Made by a program: the position numbers and the translations under genes
Part shown: positions 1-8,301 of the stretch, in pieces
Layout: each line of letters starts with the position of its first letter
Numbering within the stretch: position 1 is the first letter of the stretch
Notes under the pieces: model-generated
Databases searched by the model: none
What the model was told of the DNA's origin: nothing
The model's input: only the letters and a program-made list of their open reading frames with translations
NCBI RefSeq assembly: GCF_016107305.1
Contig: NZ_RCVR01000003.1
Location: 241,487 to 305,486 of the forward strand
DNA: 64,000 nucleotides
Direction: 5' to 3'
Source: Roseomonas sp. KE2513
GTDB lineage: Bacteria > Pseudomonadota > Alphaproteobacteria > Acetobacterales > Acetobacteraceae

Positions 1-1
1 C

Positions 2-547
2 ATGCGCAAGAGCAGATCCCTGGAGGACTTCGGGGGCGAGTTCGAGGGAAGGCTGCACGCCCTCAGCCGCGTGCAGAGCCTCCTCGCCCGCAGCGACCAC
101 CAGGATATCGACCTCCACAGCCTTCTGGAGATGGAGCTGACCGCTCATGGCGACGGCACCGTTAACAGCGGCCGGATCACCGTCGGGGGGCCGCCGGTCT
201 CCCTGCCCGCCCTTTCCGCCCAGGCCATGGGCCTGGCCGTGCACGAACTGGCCACCAACGCCGTGAAGCACGGCGCCCTCTCCCGGCCCGACGCCCGCCT
301 CTCCGTCACATGGGAAACGGGAGGCGGGAACGGCACCGGGCAGGTCGTTCTCGAGTGGCGGGAGAGGGGCGTACCCATGCCGGAGGATGGCGCGCCGCGC
401 CGGCAGGGATATGGCACAGAACTCATCCGCTACGCGCTACCCTATCAATTGAGGGCGAAGACAAGCCTCGACTTCGGGCATGACGGCGTCCGCTGCACCA
501 TCGCGGTGCCGGTCAGGCCAGCAGGAGCGGGGACGGATCATGGCTGA
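2..547 (+). CDS. HWE-family sensor histidine kinase, C-terminal part (5' end outside window)
   Basis: This is the catalytic end of an HWE-type histidine kinase, which autophosphorylates and passes phosphate to a response regulator. The visible 181 residues carry the family signature: FEGRLHALSR near residue 14, the ATP-site N box HELATNAVKHGALS at 81-94, a Trp-Glu pair (EWRERG, about 118-123) and a glycine-rich RQGYGTELI near 134. The phosphoacceptor His and any sensor domain would lie upstream of base 1, so the first Met is probably internal. Its stop overlaps the start of the downstream response regulator by 8 bases, which suggests translational coupling and a cognate pair. The signal sensed is unknown. 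Confidence 0.85.
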   Translation: MRKSRSLEDFGGEFEGRLHALSRVQSLLARSDHQDIDLHSLLEMELTAHGDGTVNSGRITVGGPPVSLPALSAQAMGLAVHELATNAVKHGALSRPDARLSVTWETGGGNGTGQVVLEWRERGVPMPEDGAPRRQGYGTELIRYALPYQLRAKTSLDFGHDGVRCTIAVPVRPAGAGTDHG

Positions 548-935
548 GCCAGCCCTCGCGCCGCACGCGGACCGACTGCACGGCCGCCGCCTCCTGGTGG
601 TGGAGGACGAGTACGTGATCGCCATGGACATGGCCCGCGCCCTGGAGGAACTCGGCGCGGAGGTGGTGGGCCCGGCGGGCTCCGTGGCGGACGCCCTCCT
701 GCTTGTGCGGAACGAGGACAGCCACCTCGACGCCGCCGTGCTCGACGTCAACCTGCGGAACGAGCGCGTCTTTCCCGTGGCCGAGGCCCTGGCCGCCCGC
801 GGGGTGCCCTTCGTCTTCGCCACCGGCTACGACACCTCGGCGCTCCCCCGCGCCTATGCCGGCGCGCCCCGCTGCGAGAAGCCGGTGAACAAGACCAGTC
901 TGGCGCGGCTTCTGGCGCAGCACCTGGGGAAGTAG
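540..935 (+). CDS. Single-domain response regulator
   Basis: A 131-residue stand-alone receiver domain. The acidic pair E22/D23 (VVEDEY), phosphoacceptor D69 (AVLDVNL), the Thr-like switch region (FATGYD) and the conserved Lys (EKPVNK) are all present, and no output domain follows. Starting at ATG 540 gives a protein that begins just before the receiver fold and overlaps the upstream kinase stop by 8 bases; a start at 480 would lie inside the kinase gene. Receivers like this paired with HWE kinases often act in phosphorelays or as phosphate sinks. That role is inferred. Confidence 0.88.
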   Translation: MAEPALAPHADRLHGRRLLVVEDEYVIAMDMARALEELGAEVVGPAGSVADALLLVRNEDSHLDAAVLDVNLRNERVFPVAEALAARGVPFVFATGYDTSALPRAYAGAPRCEKPVNKTSLARLLAQHLGK

Positions 936-1175
936 GGCGCTGCCCGTTCCGAGCGTCCAAGGCAGCGCCTCGGACCTCGCCAAGGACTGATCCCTATCTG
1001 GCTGTCGAGGAAGCGGGAATCGAGAGCCGGTTCTTCTTCATCGTGCCCTGCATGCCGCGAAGCCGTTCAAGCAGATAGAAAAAGATGATGGTGAGGGGTC
1101 CGGGGAGAGGAAGAATTCCTTCTTCCTCTCCCTGGGGCCACCCGCGTCAGCCGCCGACGCCGCCCCCCGCCGTGG
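936..1175. repeat. Dispersed hairpin element, copy A (convergent intergenic region)
   Basis: This gap between convergent genes holds one copy of an element found six times in the window. The best-conserved part is 1083-1137: a GATGATGGTGAGGGG linker followed by an inverted repeat with 11-bp arms (1103-1113 and 1122-1132) around AATTCCTT. The left part (about 940-1080) resembles copy C at 31.2 kb, sharing TCCAAGGCA, GCCTCGGA and ATCTGGCT blocks. The hairpin ends 44 bases from the stop of the Smr gene, on the side where that gene's transcript would terminate. Confidence 0.8.
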
Positions 1176-1712
1176 TTACCGCCGCCGCCGCAGCAGCAGG
1201 TGCACCGCCCCCGTATTCGCCCGGTGCGGGTGCGCCGCCCCCAGAATGAGCGGCCGGAGCGAGGGCAGGTTCAGCCAGTGGGGCAGTTCCCGCCGGAGCA
1301 CGCCGCCCTCTCCGGCGCCCTTGCCTGTGACGATCGCCACGCAGCGCAGCCCGTCCGCGTGGGCCGCCCGCAGGAAGGAAAGGGTGGCGCTATGGGCCTC
1401 CTCCGCGCGCCGACCGTGCAGGTCGAGCGTGCGTTCGGGCCGCGTCTTCCCGCGCCGCAGGTCCCGCCAGCGCTTCTCGTCCAGCCCTGCCCCGGGATGC
1501 CCGACGGCGATGAGCGGCACCGTCGCGGGCCTGGCCGGCCGCGCCGGTGCCGGGGCGGGCGGGGGGCTGGCCGCGGGCACCGGTTCCGGTGCGGCCGGGG
1601 GCGGGGCGGGCGGGGCGTCGCGGCCCGGCAGCGCCTCCACCGCGTTCAGGGAGAGGTAGGCGTGCCAGAGCGCCCGCTCCGATGCCGAGACGGTGCGGGG
1701 CCTGCGGGCCAT
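1176..1712 (-). CDS. Smr-domain protein (MutS2 C-terminal-like)
   Basis: A 178-residue protein with a Pro/Ala-rich linker (about residues 30-65) followed by a Smr domain. Visible marks are LDLHG at 96-100 and the GKG motif near 130-132 (IVTGKGAGEGGVLRRELP), with the usual hydrophobic C-terminal strand. Stand-alone Smr proteins are small nucleic-acid-binding or nicking domains; their cellular role is poorly defined. The start ATG at 1712 shares one base with the upstream lutC stop, so it is probably translated with the lut genes. No link to lactate metabolism is known. Confidence 0.85.
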   Translation of the reverse strand: MARRPRTVSASERALWHAYLSLNAVEALPGRDAPPAPPPAAPEPVPAASPPPAPAPARPARPATVPLIAVGHPGAGLDEKRWRDLRRGKTRPERTLDLHGRRAEEAHSATLSFLRAAHADGLRCVAIVTGKGAGEGGVLRRELPHWLNLPSLRPLILGAAHPHRANTGAVHLLLRRRR

Positions 1713-2497
1713 CAGTCCGCCGGGTTGGCGATCTGCCCCGGGCGCGCCACGGGCTCGCGCGCCGCCTCCGGCCGCGGGTCGCCCTCGGAAAGGGGGTTGT
1801 GGGCGGCGGGCTCATCCTCCACCAGCACCACGTGCAGCCGGCGCGGACCATGGGCGCCGAGTTCCAGCGTCTGCTCGATATCGGCCGAGCGCGAAGGGCC
1901 GGTGACGAACATGATATTGCGCGGCATGAACCCACCCGAGGGTTCCGCTCCCCCACGCTCCGCCCGCAGCCGGTCCCAGGCCTCCTCATAGGCGCCGACG
2001 ATGGCGGAGGCGCGGATCACCGCTATCTCGGTCTCCGGCAGCAGGTTCAGCGTGGTGGGGCGGGAGGGATCGGAGGGGAAGAGCAGCGTTCCCGTCTCCG
2101 CCACGCCGGCCCAGGCGTGCTGCACGGAAGCGGCGTCGTCCGCCCGCGCCGGCCGCGCCTCGAATTCCAGCATCGGCCGGCTGCTCCAGGGCAGGGCGGT
2201 CAGCTCGGGGTGCGGCGCCATGGCGAAGCGCGGCGCCAGGTTCTGCGCGGCGAGGTAGTCGGCCACGGCCGCCGGCACCGATTCTGCGTCCGGCACCCGC
2301 TCCACCGTGCCGAACTCCTTCTCCACGTTCCGCACGAAGAGCGCGATCTGCTCGGGCCGCGACACGCGGGAACGTTGGGGGATGAGGTGCCGCGGATGCG
2401 TCGCCAGCCGCCCGTCGAGCATGGCCCGCTGGTCCGCCGGCAGCGGTCCGCGCCGCAGACCGCGACGGATGGCGTTCAGGATGGCGTCCTTCGACAA
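1712..2497 (-). CDS. lutC: LutC/YkgG-family (LUD domain) lactate utilisation protein
   Basis: 261 residues matching the LUD-domain subunit of the LutABC L-lactate oxidation complex. The N-terminal helix (SKDAILNAIRRGLRR) and the core ending near SARSADIEQTLELGAHGPRRLHVVLVE are typical; the latter carries the GPSRSADIEQTLELGAHGP-type signature of LutC. About 20 extra residues follow the usual end. It lies nine bases after a small unknown gene and downstream of lutB on the same strand. Together they probably form an oxidoreductase feeding electrons from lactate or a similar hydroxy acid into respiration. Confidence 0.85.
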   Translation of the reverse strand: MSKDAILNAIRRGLRRGPLPADQRAMLDGRLATHPRHLIPQRSRVSRPEQIALFVRNVEKEFGTVERVPDAESVPAAVADYLAAQNLAPRFAMAPHPELTALPWSSRPMLEFEARPARADDAASVQHAWAGVAETGTLLFPSDPSRPTTLNLLPETEIAVIRASAIVGAYEEAWDRLRAERGGAEPSGGFMPRNIMFVTGPSRSADIEQTLELGAHGPRRLHVVLVEDEPAAHNPLSEGDPRPEAAREPVARPGQIANPAD

Positions 2498-2506
2498 GAT
2501 CTTCCC

Positions 2507-2869
2507 CTAGCGCAGGATAGTGCTGGTCAGGTCGTCGAAAGGGCAGCGCACCTGGACCTCGCCGCCCGTCAGCCGGATGAGGCAGACGTCCTCGTCCCCC
2601 CCGGCCCCGACGCCCACGATATGGCCCCGGAAGATCGTCATCGCCTCCCCGCCGGGGCTGAGGAAGCGGATCGGCCGGTAGTCGCTGATATGGATCTGCT
2701 CCAGGATCGCCTCCTTCGGCTCGTTCGCCTCGTAGCGCGTGCCATCGGCCATCAGGACCGCCGCGCTCCGGTGCAGCCCCTCCCCGGTGTCGAGGGTGGC
2801 GGCCACCTTGTCCGGGTTGGCGGCCCAGCGGGAGGCCGTCCCGCGCCAGGTTCCCACGACATAGGCCAT
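2507..2869 (-). CDS. Hypothetical protein between lutB and lutC
   Basis: A 120-residue protein I do not recognise. It has no signal peptide or membrane segment and reads as a small mixed alpha/beta protein (DTGEGLHRSAAVLMADGTRY, then an acidic region and VQVRCPFDDL near the C-terminus). Its start overlaps the lutB stop (shared base 2869) and it ends nine bases before lutC, so it is translated within the lut operon. An accessory or assembly role for the Lut complex is a guess from position only. Codon use matches its neighbours. Confidence 0.75.
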   Translation of the reverse strand: MAYVVGTWRGTASRWAANPDKVAATLDTGEGLHRSAAVLMADGTRYEANEPKEAILEQIHISDYRPIRFLSPGGEAMTIFRGHIVGVGAGGDEDVCLIRLTGGEVQVRCPFDDLTSTILR

Positions 2870-4305
2870 CAGCCCCGTCCCCTGCCCCGCTGCGAGGCGG
2901 CGTAGCGCGCCATGAAGGTCCCGCCCGGCTCCGGCGCCGGCAGGTCGCGGCCTTCCGTCCAGCCGCCCGCCAGCGGCAGGCTGCGGAAGCGCCCGCGGCC
3001 GCGGCCCAATAGCGCCAATGCGCCCATGCCGATTCGCGAGGCCGCCCGGTACCAGGCAGGCCGGCGCGCGAACCAGCCCCAGAGGCCGAGACCGGTGCGG
3101 ATGGTGGAGGGCGTCAGGTGCCGCTCGAACTCGCGCTCCCGCCAGTGGCGCATCATCTTCGGCAGGGGGATCTTCACGGGGCAGACGCTCTCGCAGCGCC
3201 CACAGAAGGTGGAGGCGTTCGGCAGGTGGCCCGACTTCTCAACCCCCACGAGGGACGGCGTCAGCACGCTCCCCATCGGCCCCGGATAGACCCAGCCATA
3301 GGCGTGCCCGCCGGTGACGCCATAGACCGGGCAGTGATTCATGCAGGCCGCGCAGCGGATGCAGCGGAGCATCTCGTGGAAGTCGGTGCCGACCATGTTG
3401 GAGCGGCCGTTGTCGATCAGCACGACATGGTAGGCCTCGGGCCCGTCCAGGTCTCTCGGGCGCCGCACCCCCGTGGAGAAGGTCGTGTAGACGGAGAAAT
3501 CCTGCCCCGTGGCCGAGCGGGCGAGCAGCCGCAGCAGCGAGGTGCAGTCCTCCAGCGTCGGCACCACCTTCTCGATGCTGGCCAGCGCGATGTGCACGCG
3601 CGGCAGCGTCTGCGTCAGGTCGCCGTTGCCCTCGTTCGTGACGATGACGGAGGAACCCGTCTCGGCGATGAGGAAGTTCGCGCCGGTGATGCCGACATCG
3701 GCGGCCAGGAAGCGCTCGCGCAGCTTGCCCCGCGCCTCCGCCATGATGTCGCGCCGGTCGTGGAACACGCGGTCCTTCGGCAGGTCCGTGTGCGCCGCGC
3801 GGAAGCGCGTCTCCCAGTCGTCGCGGTTGAGGTGGAAGGCGGGCGCGATGATGTGGGACGGCGGCTCGTCCACGAGCTGCAGGATGTATTCCCCGAGATC
3901 CGTCTCCACCGGCGTGATCCCGTGCGCCGAGAGGTGCTCGTTCACCCCGATCTCCTCGGAGATCATGGACTTGCCCTTGGTGACCGTGCGCGCACCCTCG
4001 GCCTGGCAGATCCGCAGCACCGTCTCCCGCGCCTCGGCCGCGTCGGCGCACCAGTGCACCTGGCCGCCATTGGCGATCACGTTGCGCTCGAAGACCTCGA
4101 GATAGTGGTCGAGGTTGGCCAGGGTGTGGTTCTTGATGTCGCGCCCGATGTCGCGCAGCCGCTCGAATTCCGGCAGGGCCGCGATCGCCTGGGACCGTTT
4201 CGAGTGGAAGCCGGAACCTCCGCGCTTGAGGGCGGTCTGGAGGCGCGCATCCCCCAGGGCACGGGCTGCGCGGCGCTTGAAGTCGGGAGAGGTGAGGGCA
4301 ACCAT
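2869..4305 (-). CDS. lutB: LutB-type iron-sulfur lactate utilisation protein
   Basis: 478 residues, the usual length for LutB/LldF. The N-terminal two-thirds is the LUD domain (KGKSMISEEIGVNEHL, GANFLIAETGSSVIVTNEGNGD). Two cysteine clusters typical of paired 4Fe-4S sites follow: CIRCAACMNHCPVYG at about 313-327 and CGRCESVCPVKIPLP at about 361-375. The protein transfers electrons in the Lut (non-flavin) lactate dehydrogenase complex. lutA, the CCG-domain subunit that normally starts this operon, is not present upstream; a divergent transporter gene lies there instead. Confidence 0.92.
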   Translation of the reverse strand: MVALTSPDFKRRAARALGDARLQTALKRGGSGFHSKRSQAIAALPEFERLRDIGRDIKNHTLANLDHYLEVFERNVIANGGQVHWCADAAEARETVLRICQAEGARTVTKGKSMISEEIGVNEHLSAHGITPVETDLGEYILQLVDEPPSHIIAPAFHLNRDDWETRFRAAHTDLPKDRVFHDRRDIMAEARGKLRERFLAADVGITGANFLIAETGSSVIVTNEGNGDLTQTLPRVHIALASIEKVVPTLEDCTSLLRLLARSATGQDFSVYTTFSTGVRRPRDLDGPEAYHVVLIDNGRSNMVGTDFHEMLRCIRCAACMNHCPVYGVTGGHAYGWVYPGPMGSVLTPSLVGVEKSGHLPNASTFCGRCESVCPVKIPLPKMMRHWREREFERHLTPSTIRTGLGLWGWFARRPAWYRAASRIGMGALALLGRGRGRFRSLPLAGGWTEGRDLPAPEPGGTFMARYAASQRGRGRG

Positions 4306-4400
4306 CCCCCCAATCTAGTGCGCCCCGCGCCGCCGCGTAATGGCCCGCCCTGGTGCGGGACTTGCCTGCACCCCATCGAAACGGACCTTTCGAGACCCTC

Positions 4401-5984
4401 ATGCACCGCCGCTCCCTGCTCGCCGCCCCCCTCCTGGCCGCCCCCGCCCTTCTTCCCGGCCTTGCCCGCGCACAATCCCAGGCCGGGGCCTCGCGCGCCG
4501 CCACCCTGCGCGTCGTGCCGGAGACGCTGACCACGATCTTCGACCCGCATTTCACCACCAGCTTCACGACGCGAGACTTCGGCTACCTCGTCTACGACAC
4601 GCTCCTCTCGGTGAACGACCGCTGGGAACCCACCCCCCAAATGGCCGAGCGCTGGGAGACGAGCGCGGACGGGATGGAGTGGCGCTTCTTCCTGCGGGAC
4701 GGCCTCGCCTTCCACGACGGCACCCCCGTGACGGCCGAGGACTGCGCCGCCAGCCTCCGCCGCTGGGGCCAGCGCGATGCCCTCGGCAGCGTCATGCTGC
4801 GCGCGACGGAAACGCTGGATGCCCCGGATGAGCGCACGCTCCGCCTGCGCCTGAAGCAGCCCTTCGGCCTCGTCCTCCAGGCCCTGGCCAAGCCCGGTGC
4901 CATGGTGCCGATGATCATGCCGAAGCGCCTGGCCGAGACCCCCGCCAACCGCCCGGTGACGGAACCCATCGGCTCCGGCCCCTACAAGTTCGTTGCCGCC
5001 GAGTACCGCCCCGGCGACCGCATCGTGCTGGTGCGGAACGAGGCCTATCGCCCCCGCCCCGAGCCCTCCGTCTGGGCCTCCGGCGGCAAGCGCGCCACCT
5101 TCGAGCGGGTGGAGCTGATCGCCATGCCCGACGTCTCCTCCCAGGTCAGCGCCCTCTCCACCGGAGAGGTGGACTATCTCGAGCGCCTGCCCGCCGATGT
5201 CCTGCCGATCTTGGAGCGCAACCGCGCCGTCCGCGTCCAGGTCGTCTCCTCCTTCGGCTACCAGGGGGTGATGCGCTTCAACCACCTCCTCGCGCCCTTC
5301 GACGACGTGCGGGTGCGCCGGGCCGTGATGACGGCGGTGGACCAGATGGACTATCTGCCGGGCGTCGCCGGACGCCCCGAATACATGAGCGAATGCCGCT
5401 CCATGCTCGGCTGCGGCACTCCCTACGAGACCACCGCGGGCATGCCCCTGAAGGCGGACCTCGAGGGCGCCCGCCGGATGCTGCGCGAGGCCGGCACCGA
5501 CCTCTCCCGCCCCGTGGTCATCATCCACCCCGCGGACGCGCCGGGTATCGCAGCCCTCGGGCTCGTCACCCAGGACCTCCTCACGAAGCTCGGCTTCACG
5601 GTGGACCTTCAGAGCATGGACCTGAACACCTTCTTCGGCCGCCGCGCCCGGCCGGAGGGCTGGAACGTCTTCCACACCACCGCCACCGTGCCGGACATGC
5701 AGACGCCCCTGCAGAACTCCTACATGGAGGCCGCGGGCGCGCCGAACGGCTTCGCCGGCTGGCCGAAAGACGAGGAAGTGCAGGCTGGCCGCGCCGCCTT
5801 CGCCGCCGCCTCGACCGAGGCTGAGCGCAAGAGCCTGGCCGAGAGCATCCATCGCCGCGCCGCCGAGAGGGGCTTCTACATGCCGCTCGGCCAGTTCACC
5901 GCCGCCTCCGCCTGGCGCGCGGAGCTGACGGAGGTGCCCACCGGCCCCGCCATGTTCCTCTGGAACATCCGGCGCGGCCGCTGA
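4401..5984 (+). CDS. ABC transporter substrate-binding protein, family 5 (peptide/opine/nickel type)
   Basis: A periplasmic binding protein of the DppA/OppA class, about 527 residues. ATG 4401 is preferred over 4353 because it places a clean signal peptide (MHRRSLLAAPLLAAPALLPG, cleavage near LARAQ) at the N-terminus. Family-5 features include the FHDGTPVTAEDC block, GSGPYKFVAAEYRPGD and a C-terminal FYMPLGQF region. No permease or ATPase is adjacent, so the partner transporter is elsewhere. It is directly coupled (one shared base) to a deaminase-like hydrolase, hinting that the ligand is a nucleoside-like or N-containing compound degraded by that enzyme; this is inference. Confidence 0.9.
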   Translation: MHRRSLLAAPLLAAPALLPGLARAQSQAGASRAATLRVVPETLTTIFDPHFTTSFTTRDFGYLVYDTLLSVNDRWEPTPQMAERWETSADGMEWRFFLRDGLAFHDGTPVTAEDCAASLRRWGQRDALGSVMLRATETLDAPDERTLRLRLKQPFGLVLQALAKPGAMVPMIMPKRLAETPANRPVTEPIGSGPYKFVAAEYRPGDRIVLVRNEAYRPRPEPSVWASGGKRATFERVELIAMPDVSSQVSALSTGEVDYLERLPADVLPILERNRAVRVQVVSSFGYQGVMRFNHLLAPFDDVRVRRAVMTAVDQMDYLPGVAGRPEYMSECRSMLGCGTPYETTAGMPLKADLEGARRMLREAGTDLSRPVVIIHPADAPGIAALGLVTQDLLTKLGFTVDLQSMDLNTFFGRRARPEGWNVFHTTATVPDMQTPLQNSYMEAAGAPNGFAGWPKDEEVQAGRAAFAAASTEAERKSLAESIHRRAAERGFYMPLGQFTAASAWRAELTEVPTGPAMFLWNIRRGR

Positions 5985-7075
5985 TGCTGAACTTCTCGGA
6001 CTGGCTCGACCTCGTCCCCAAGGTCGAGCTGCATTGCCACATCGCCGGCGCCATGCGCGCGACGACGCTGGCCGAGATCGCGGCCGCCAACGGCGTCCGC
6101 CTGCCGCGCCCCGCCGAGACCCTCTACCAGTGGGAGGACTTCTACGGCTTCCTCGAAGTCCTCCGCCTCGGCGCCCTGGCCGTGCGCCACCGCGAGGACT
6201 TCGAGCGCGTCGCCTACGAGTGCATCGAGGACATGCACCGCCACGGCAACGCCCGCCACGTCGAGATCTTCTTCAACCCGCACTACTACACGCCCAACGG
6301 CGCCACCTACCCGCTCATCGCGAACGGCCTCGCCGCCGGGCTCGAGCGGGCGGAGCGCGACTTCGGCGTCTCCTCCCTCATGATCGCCTGCATCGACCGC
6401 AGCACCTGCCTGCCCAGCGAATCCCTGCAGATGCTCGACTGGGTCGCGGCCCACCCCCACCCCCGCGTCGTCGGCATCGGCCTCGACGGCGCCGAGCGCG
6501 CCGGCCCGCCGCTGGTCTGGGTGGAGGCCTGGCGCCGCGCCGCCCGCATGGGGCTGCGCCGCACCGCCCATGTCTGCGAGGACAACCAGACCCTTTTCGA
6601 GGGGCCACCCGCCCACATCACCCACTGCCGCGACGCCCTCGGCTGCGACCGCCTCGACCACGGCTACAACATGCTGGCCGACCCCGAGATCACCGCCCGC
6701 ATGGCCCGCGAGGGGGTGCCCTTCACCATGGCCTGCTGGTCCTCGATCCTGCCGAACCGCGTCCCTCGCCAGCACCGCATCCGCCGCATGTTCGAGGCCG
6801 GGCTGAACATCGTCCTCGGCACCGACGACCCCACGATGTTCGCCACCACCATTGGCCATTCCTGGCGCACCATCTTCGCCGCGAGCGATTGGGGGCCTGC
6901 CGAGGCCCGCCGCCTCAGCCTCGCGGGCGTCGAGGCCAGTTGGCTGTCGCCCGAGCGCAAATCCGCTCTCCGCGCCGAGTTCGAGGCCGTGCTGGACCGG
7001 CTTGAACCGGCACTGGGTCCGGGAAGCCGTGACCTGGACCTGGCCATCGAGCGGCCGCGGCCCATTTGGGAGTAA
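5984..7075 (+). CDS. Adenosine deaminase-like amidohydrolase
   Basis: 363 residues, the length of adenosine deaminases. The metal site is visible: HCH at 17-19 (VELHCHIAGA), a third His with the catalytic Glu in RTAHVCED, DHGYNM in place of the usual IGHG region, and the Asp pair in GTDDP. Several substrate-pocket motifs differ from true Add: GIGLDGAE replaces GxDLAGxE, and TMACWSSILPN replaces the CPTSN region. The fold and chemistry look retained, but the substrate may be a modified purine or other aminopurine. It starts on the last base of the upstream binding-protein stop codon. Confidence 0.85.
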   Translation: MLNFSDWLDLVPKVELHCHIAGAMRATTLAEIAAANGVRLPRPAETLYQWEDFYGFLEVLRLGALAVRHREDFERVAYECIEDMHRHGNARHVEIFFNPHYYTPNGATYPLIANGLAAGLERAERDFGVSSLMIACIDRSTCLPSESLQMLDWVAAHPHPRVVGIGLDGAERAGPPLVWVEAWRRAARMGLRRTAHVCEDNQTLFEGPPAHITHCRDALGCDRLDHGYNMLADPEITARMAREGVPFTMACWSSILPNRVPRQHRIRRMFEAGLNIVLGTDDPTMFATTIGHSWRTIFAASDWGPAEARRLSLAGVEASWLSPERKSALRAEFEAVLDRLEPALGPGSRDLDLAIERPRPIWE

Positions 7076-7293
7076 CGCTTGTGGCCGCCAGGAGCTTGGT
7101 TGGACCTATAGATCCAACCCTGGACCTGTGTCCGGCTATCGCGGAGCCTTCCTGAACGTGCCGTCGCCTCGGGTCCGTGCCTTGAGGCGCACCAGCGGCA
7201 GAACATCGTCAAACCTAAAAGGAAGATGATGGAGAGGGAGACCGGGGAGAAGAATTCCTTCTTCTCTCCCCGGAGTCGCGGCCGCCAACCCAA
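7076..7293. repeat. Dispersed hairpin element, copy B (convergent intergenic region)
   Basis: Second copy of the dispersed element, between the convergent deaminase and LysR genes. The GAAGATGATGG linker at about 7222-7232 leads into an inverted repeat (CCGGGGAGAAG at 7242-7252, AATTCCTT, then the matching right arm to 7273, with a 2-base bulge). A degenerate GCCTCGGG...TTGAGGC stem lies near 7166-7188. The hairpin ends 21 bases from the LysR stop, oriented as a terminator for that gene. Confidence 0.78.
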
Positions 7294-8250
7294 TCAGGCC
7301 GTCGCCGGTTCCTCCTTGCGCCCCTCGGCCGGGCAGTAGGCCACCACCTCGCGCGCCAGGGCCAGCAGCAGGCGGCGGAGCCAGGCGTGGCCCTGGTCCG
7401 CCTCGAAGCGGCGGTGGAAAATCATAGAGAGCCGCATGTGCTTCGTCTCGACGGGCACGGGGCGCAGCGCCAGCCCGTGCACCGCCGCCAGTTGGCGGGC
7501 CAGCCGGGAGGAGAGGGTCATGATCATGTCCGTGCCGAGCAGGATCTCGGGCACGGCCGAGAGATGCGCCACCACGGCGCCGAGCCGGCGGGCGTGGCCG
7601 GCTTCCTGCAGAACGCGGTCCATGGCCCCGTCGCGGGAGCCGTTGGGCGAGTGGAGAAGGTGGGGGAAGGCGACGTAGCGCTCGACCGTCAGCGGACCGT
7701 CCAGCAGCGGGTGGCCGGGGCGGGTGAGGACCATGAAGGCCTCGGGCAGCAGGCGGAGGCGCGTGTAGAGCGCGGTCGGCTCCCCCAGCATGGCGATGGC
7801 GAGCTGCGCCTCGCCCCCTTCCAGCAGGTCGTGGGCGTTGGTGCGGTCGGCGTGGCGGATGGCGACGAGGATGCCCGGCGCTTCAACCGCGAGGCGCGCG
7901 AAGAGGGGCGGGGCGAGCACGGCCTCGGCATATTCCGAGAGGGCGATGGTGAAGACCCGGTCGCTCGTCGCGGGGTCGAAGGGCGCGGTGGCCGCGAGGG
8001 TTTCCTGCAGCCGGTCGAGCATCTCCTCCACCGGGTGCATGAGGGAGAGGGCGAGGCTGGTAGGCACCACGCCCTGCGGCGCGCGCAGGAAGAGCTCGTC
8101 GCCCAGCGCCGCGCGCAGCCGGTTCAGCGCGTTGGAGACGGCGGGCTGGGAGAGGTTCAGCCGCGCCGCCGCGCGGGTGACGTGGCGTTCCCGCGCGACG
8201 GCGTCGAAGACGCGGAGAAGGTTCAGGTCGAAGGCGGAGAGGTCCTTCAC
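7294..8250 (-). CDS. LysR-family transcriptional regulator
   Basis: 318 residues with the LysR winged helix-turn-helix at about residues 8-65 (AVARERHVTRAAARLNLSQP, AVSNALNRLRAALGDELFLR) and a periplasmic-binding-like effector domain from about 90. The sequence is closest in style to the NodD/NahR/LinR branch that senses aromatic or small organic acids. It is read in the same direction as the upstream opgH gene, with 51 bases between them, so no obvious divergent target gene sits next to it. The regulated genes and effector cannot be told from the sequence. Confidence 0.92.
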   Translation of the reverse strand: MKDLSAFDLNLLRVFDAVARERHVTRAAARLNLSQPAVSNALNRLRAALGDELFLRAPQGVVPTSLALSLMHPVEEMLDRLQETLAATAPFDPATSDRVFTIALSEYAEAVLAPPLFARLAVEAPGILVAIRHADRTNAHDLLEGGEAQLAIAMLGEPTALYTRLRLLPEAFMVLTRPGHPLLDGPLTVERYVAFPHLLHSPNGSRDGAMDRVLQEAGHARRLGAVVAHLSAVPEILLGTDMIMTLSSRLARQLAAVHGLALRPVPVETKHMRLSMIFHRRFEADQGHAWLRRLLLALAREVVAYCPAEGRKEEPATA

Positions 8251-8301
8251 GGGGCGGGCCCCTCGGGGACGCGGCGGGGATCCATCGGGCGGGCGGAGAG
8301 G

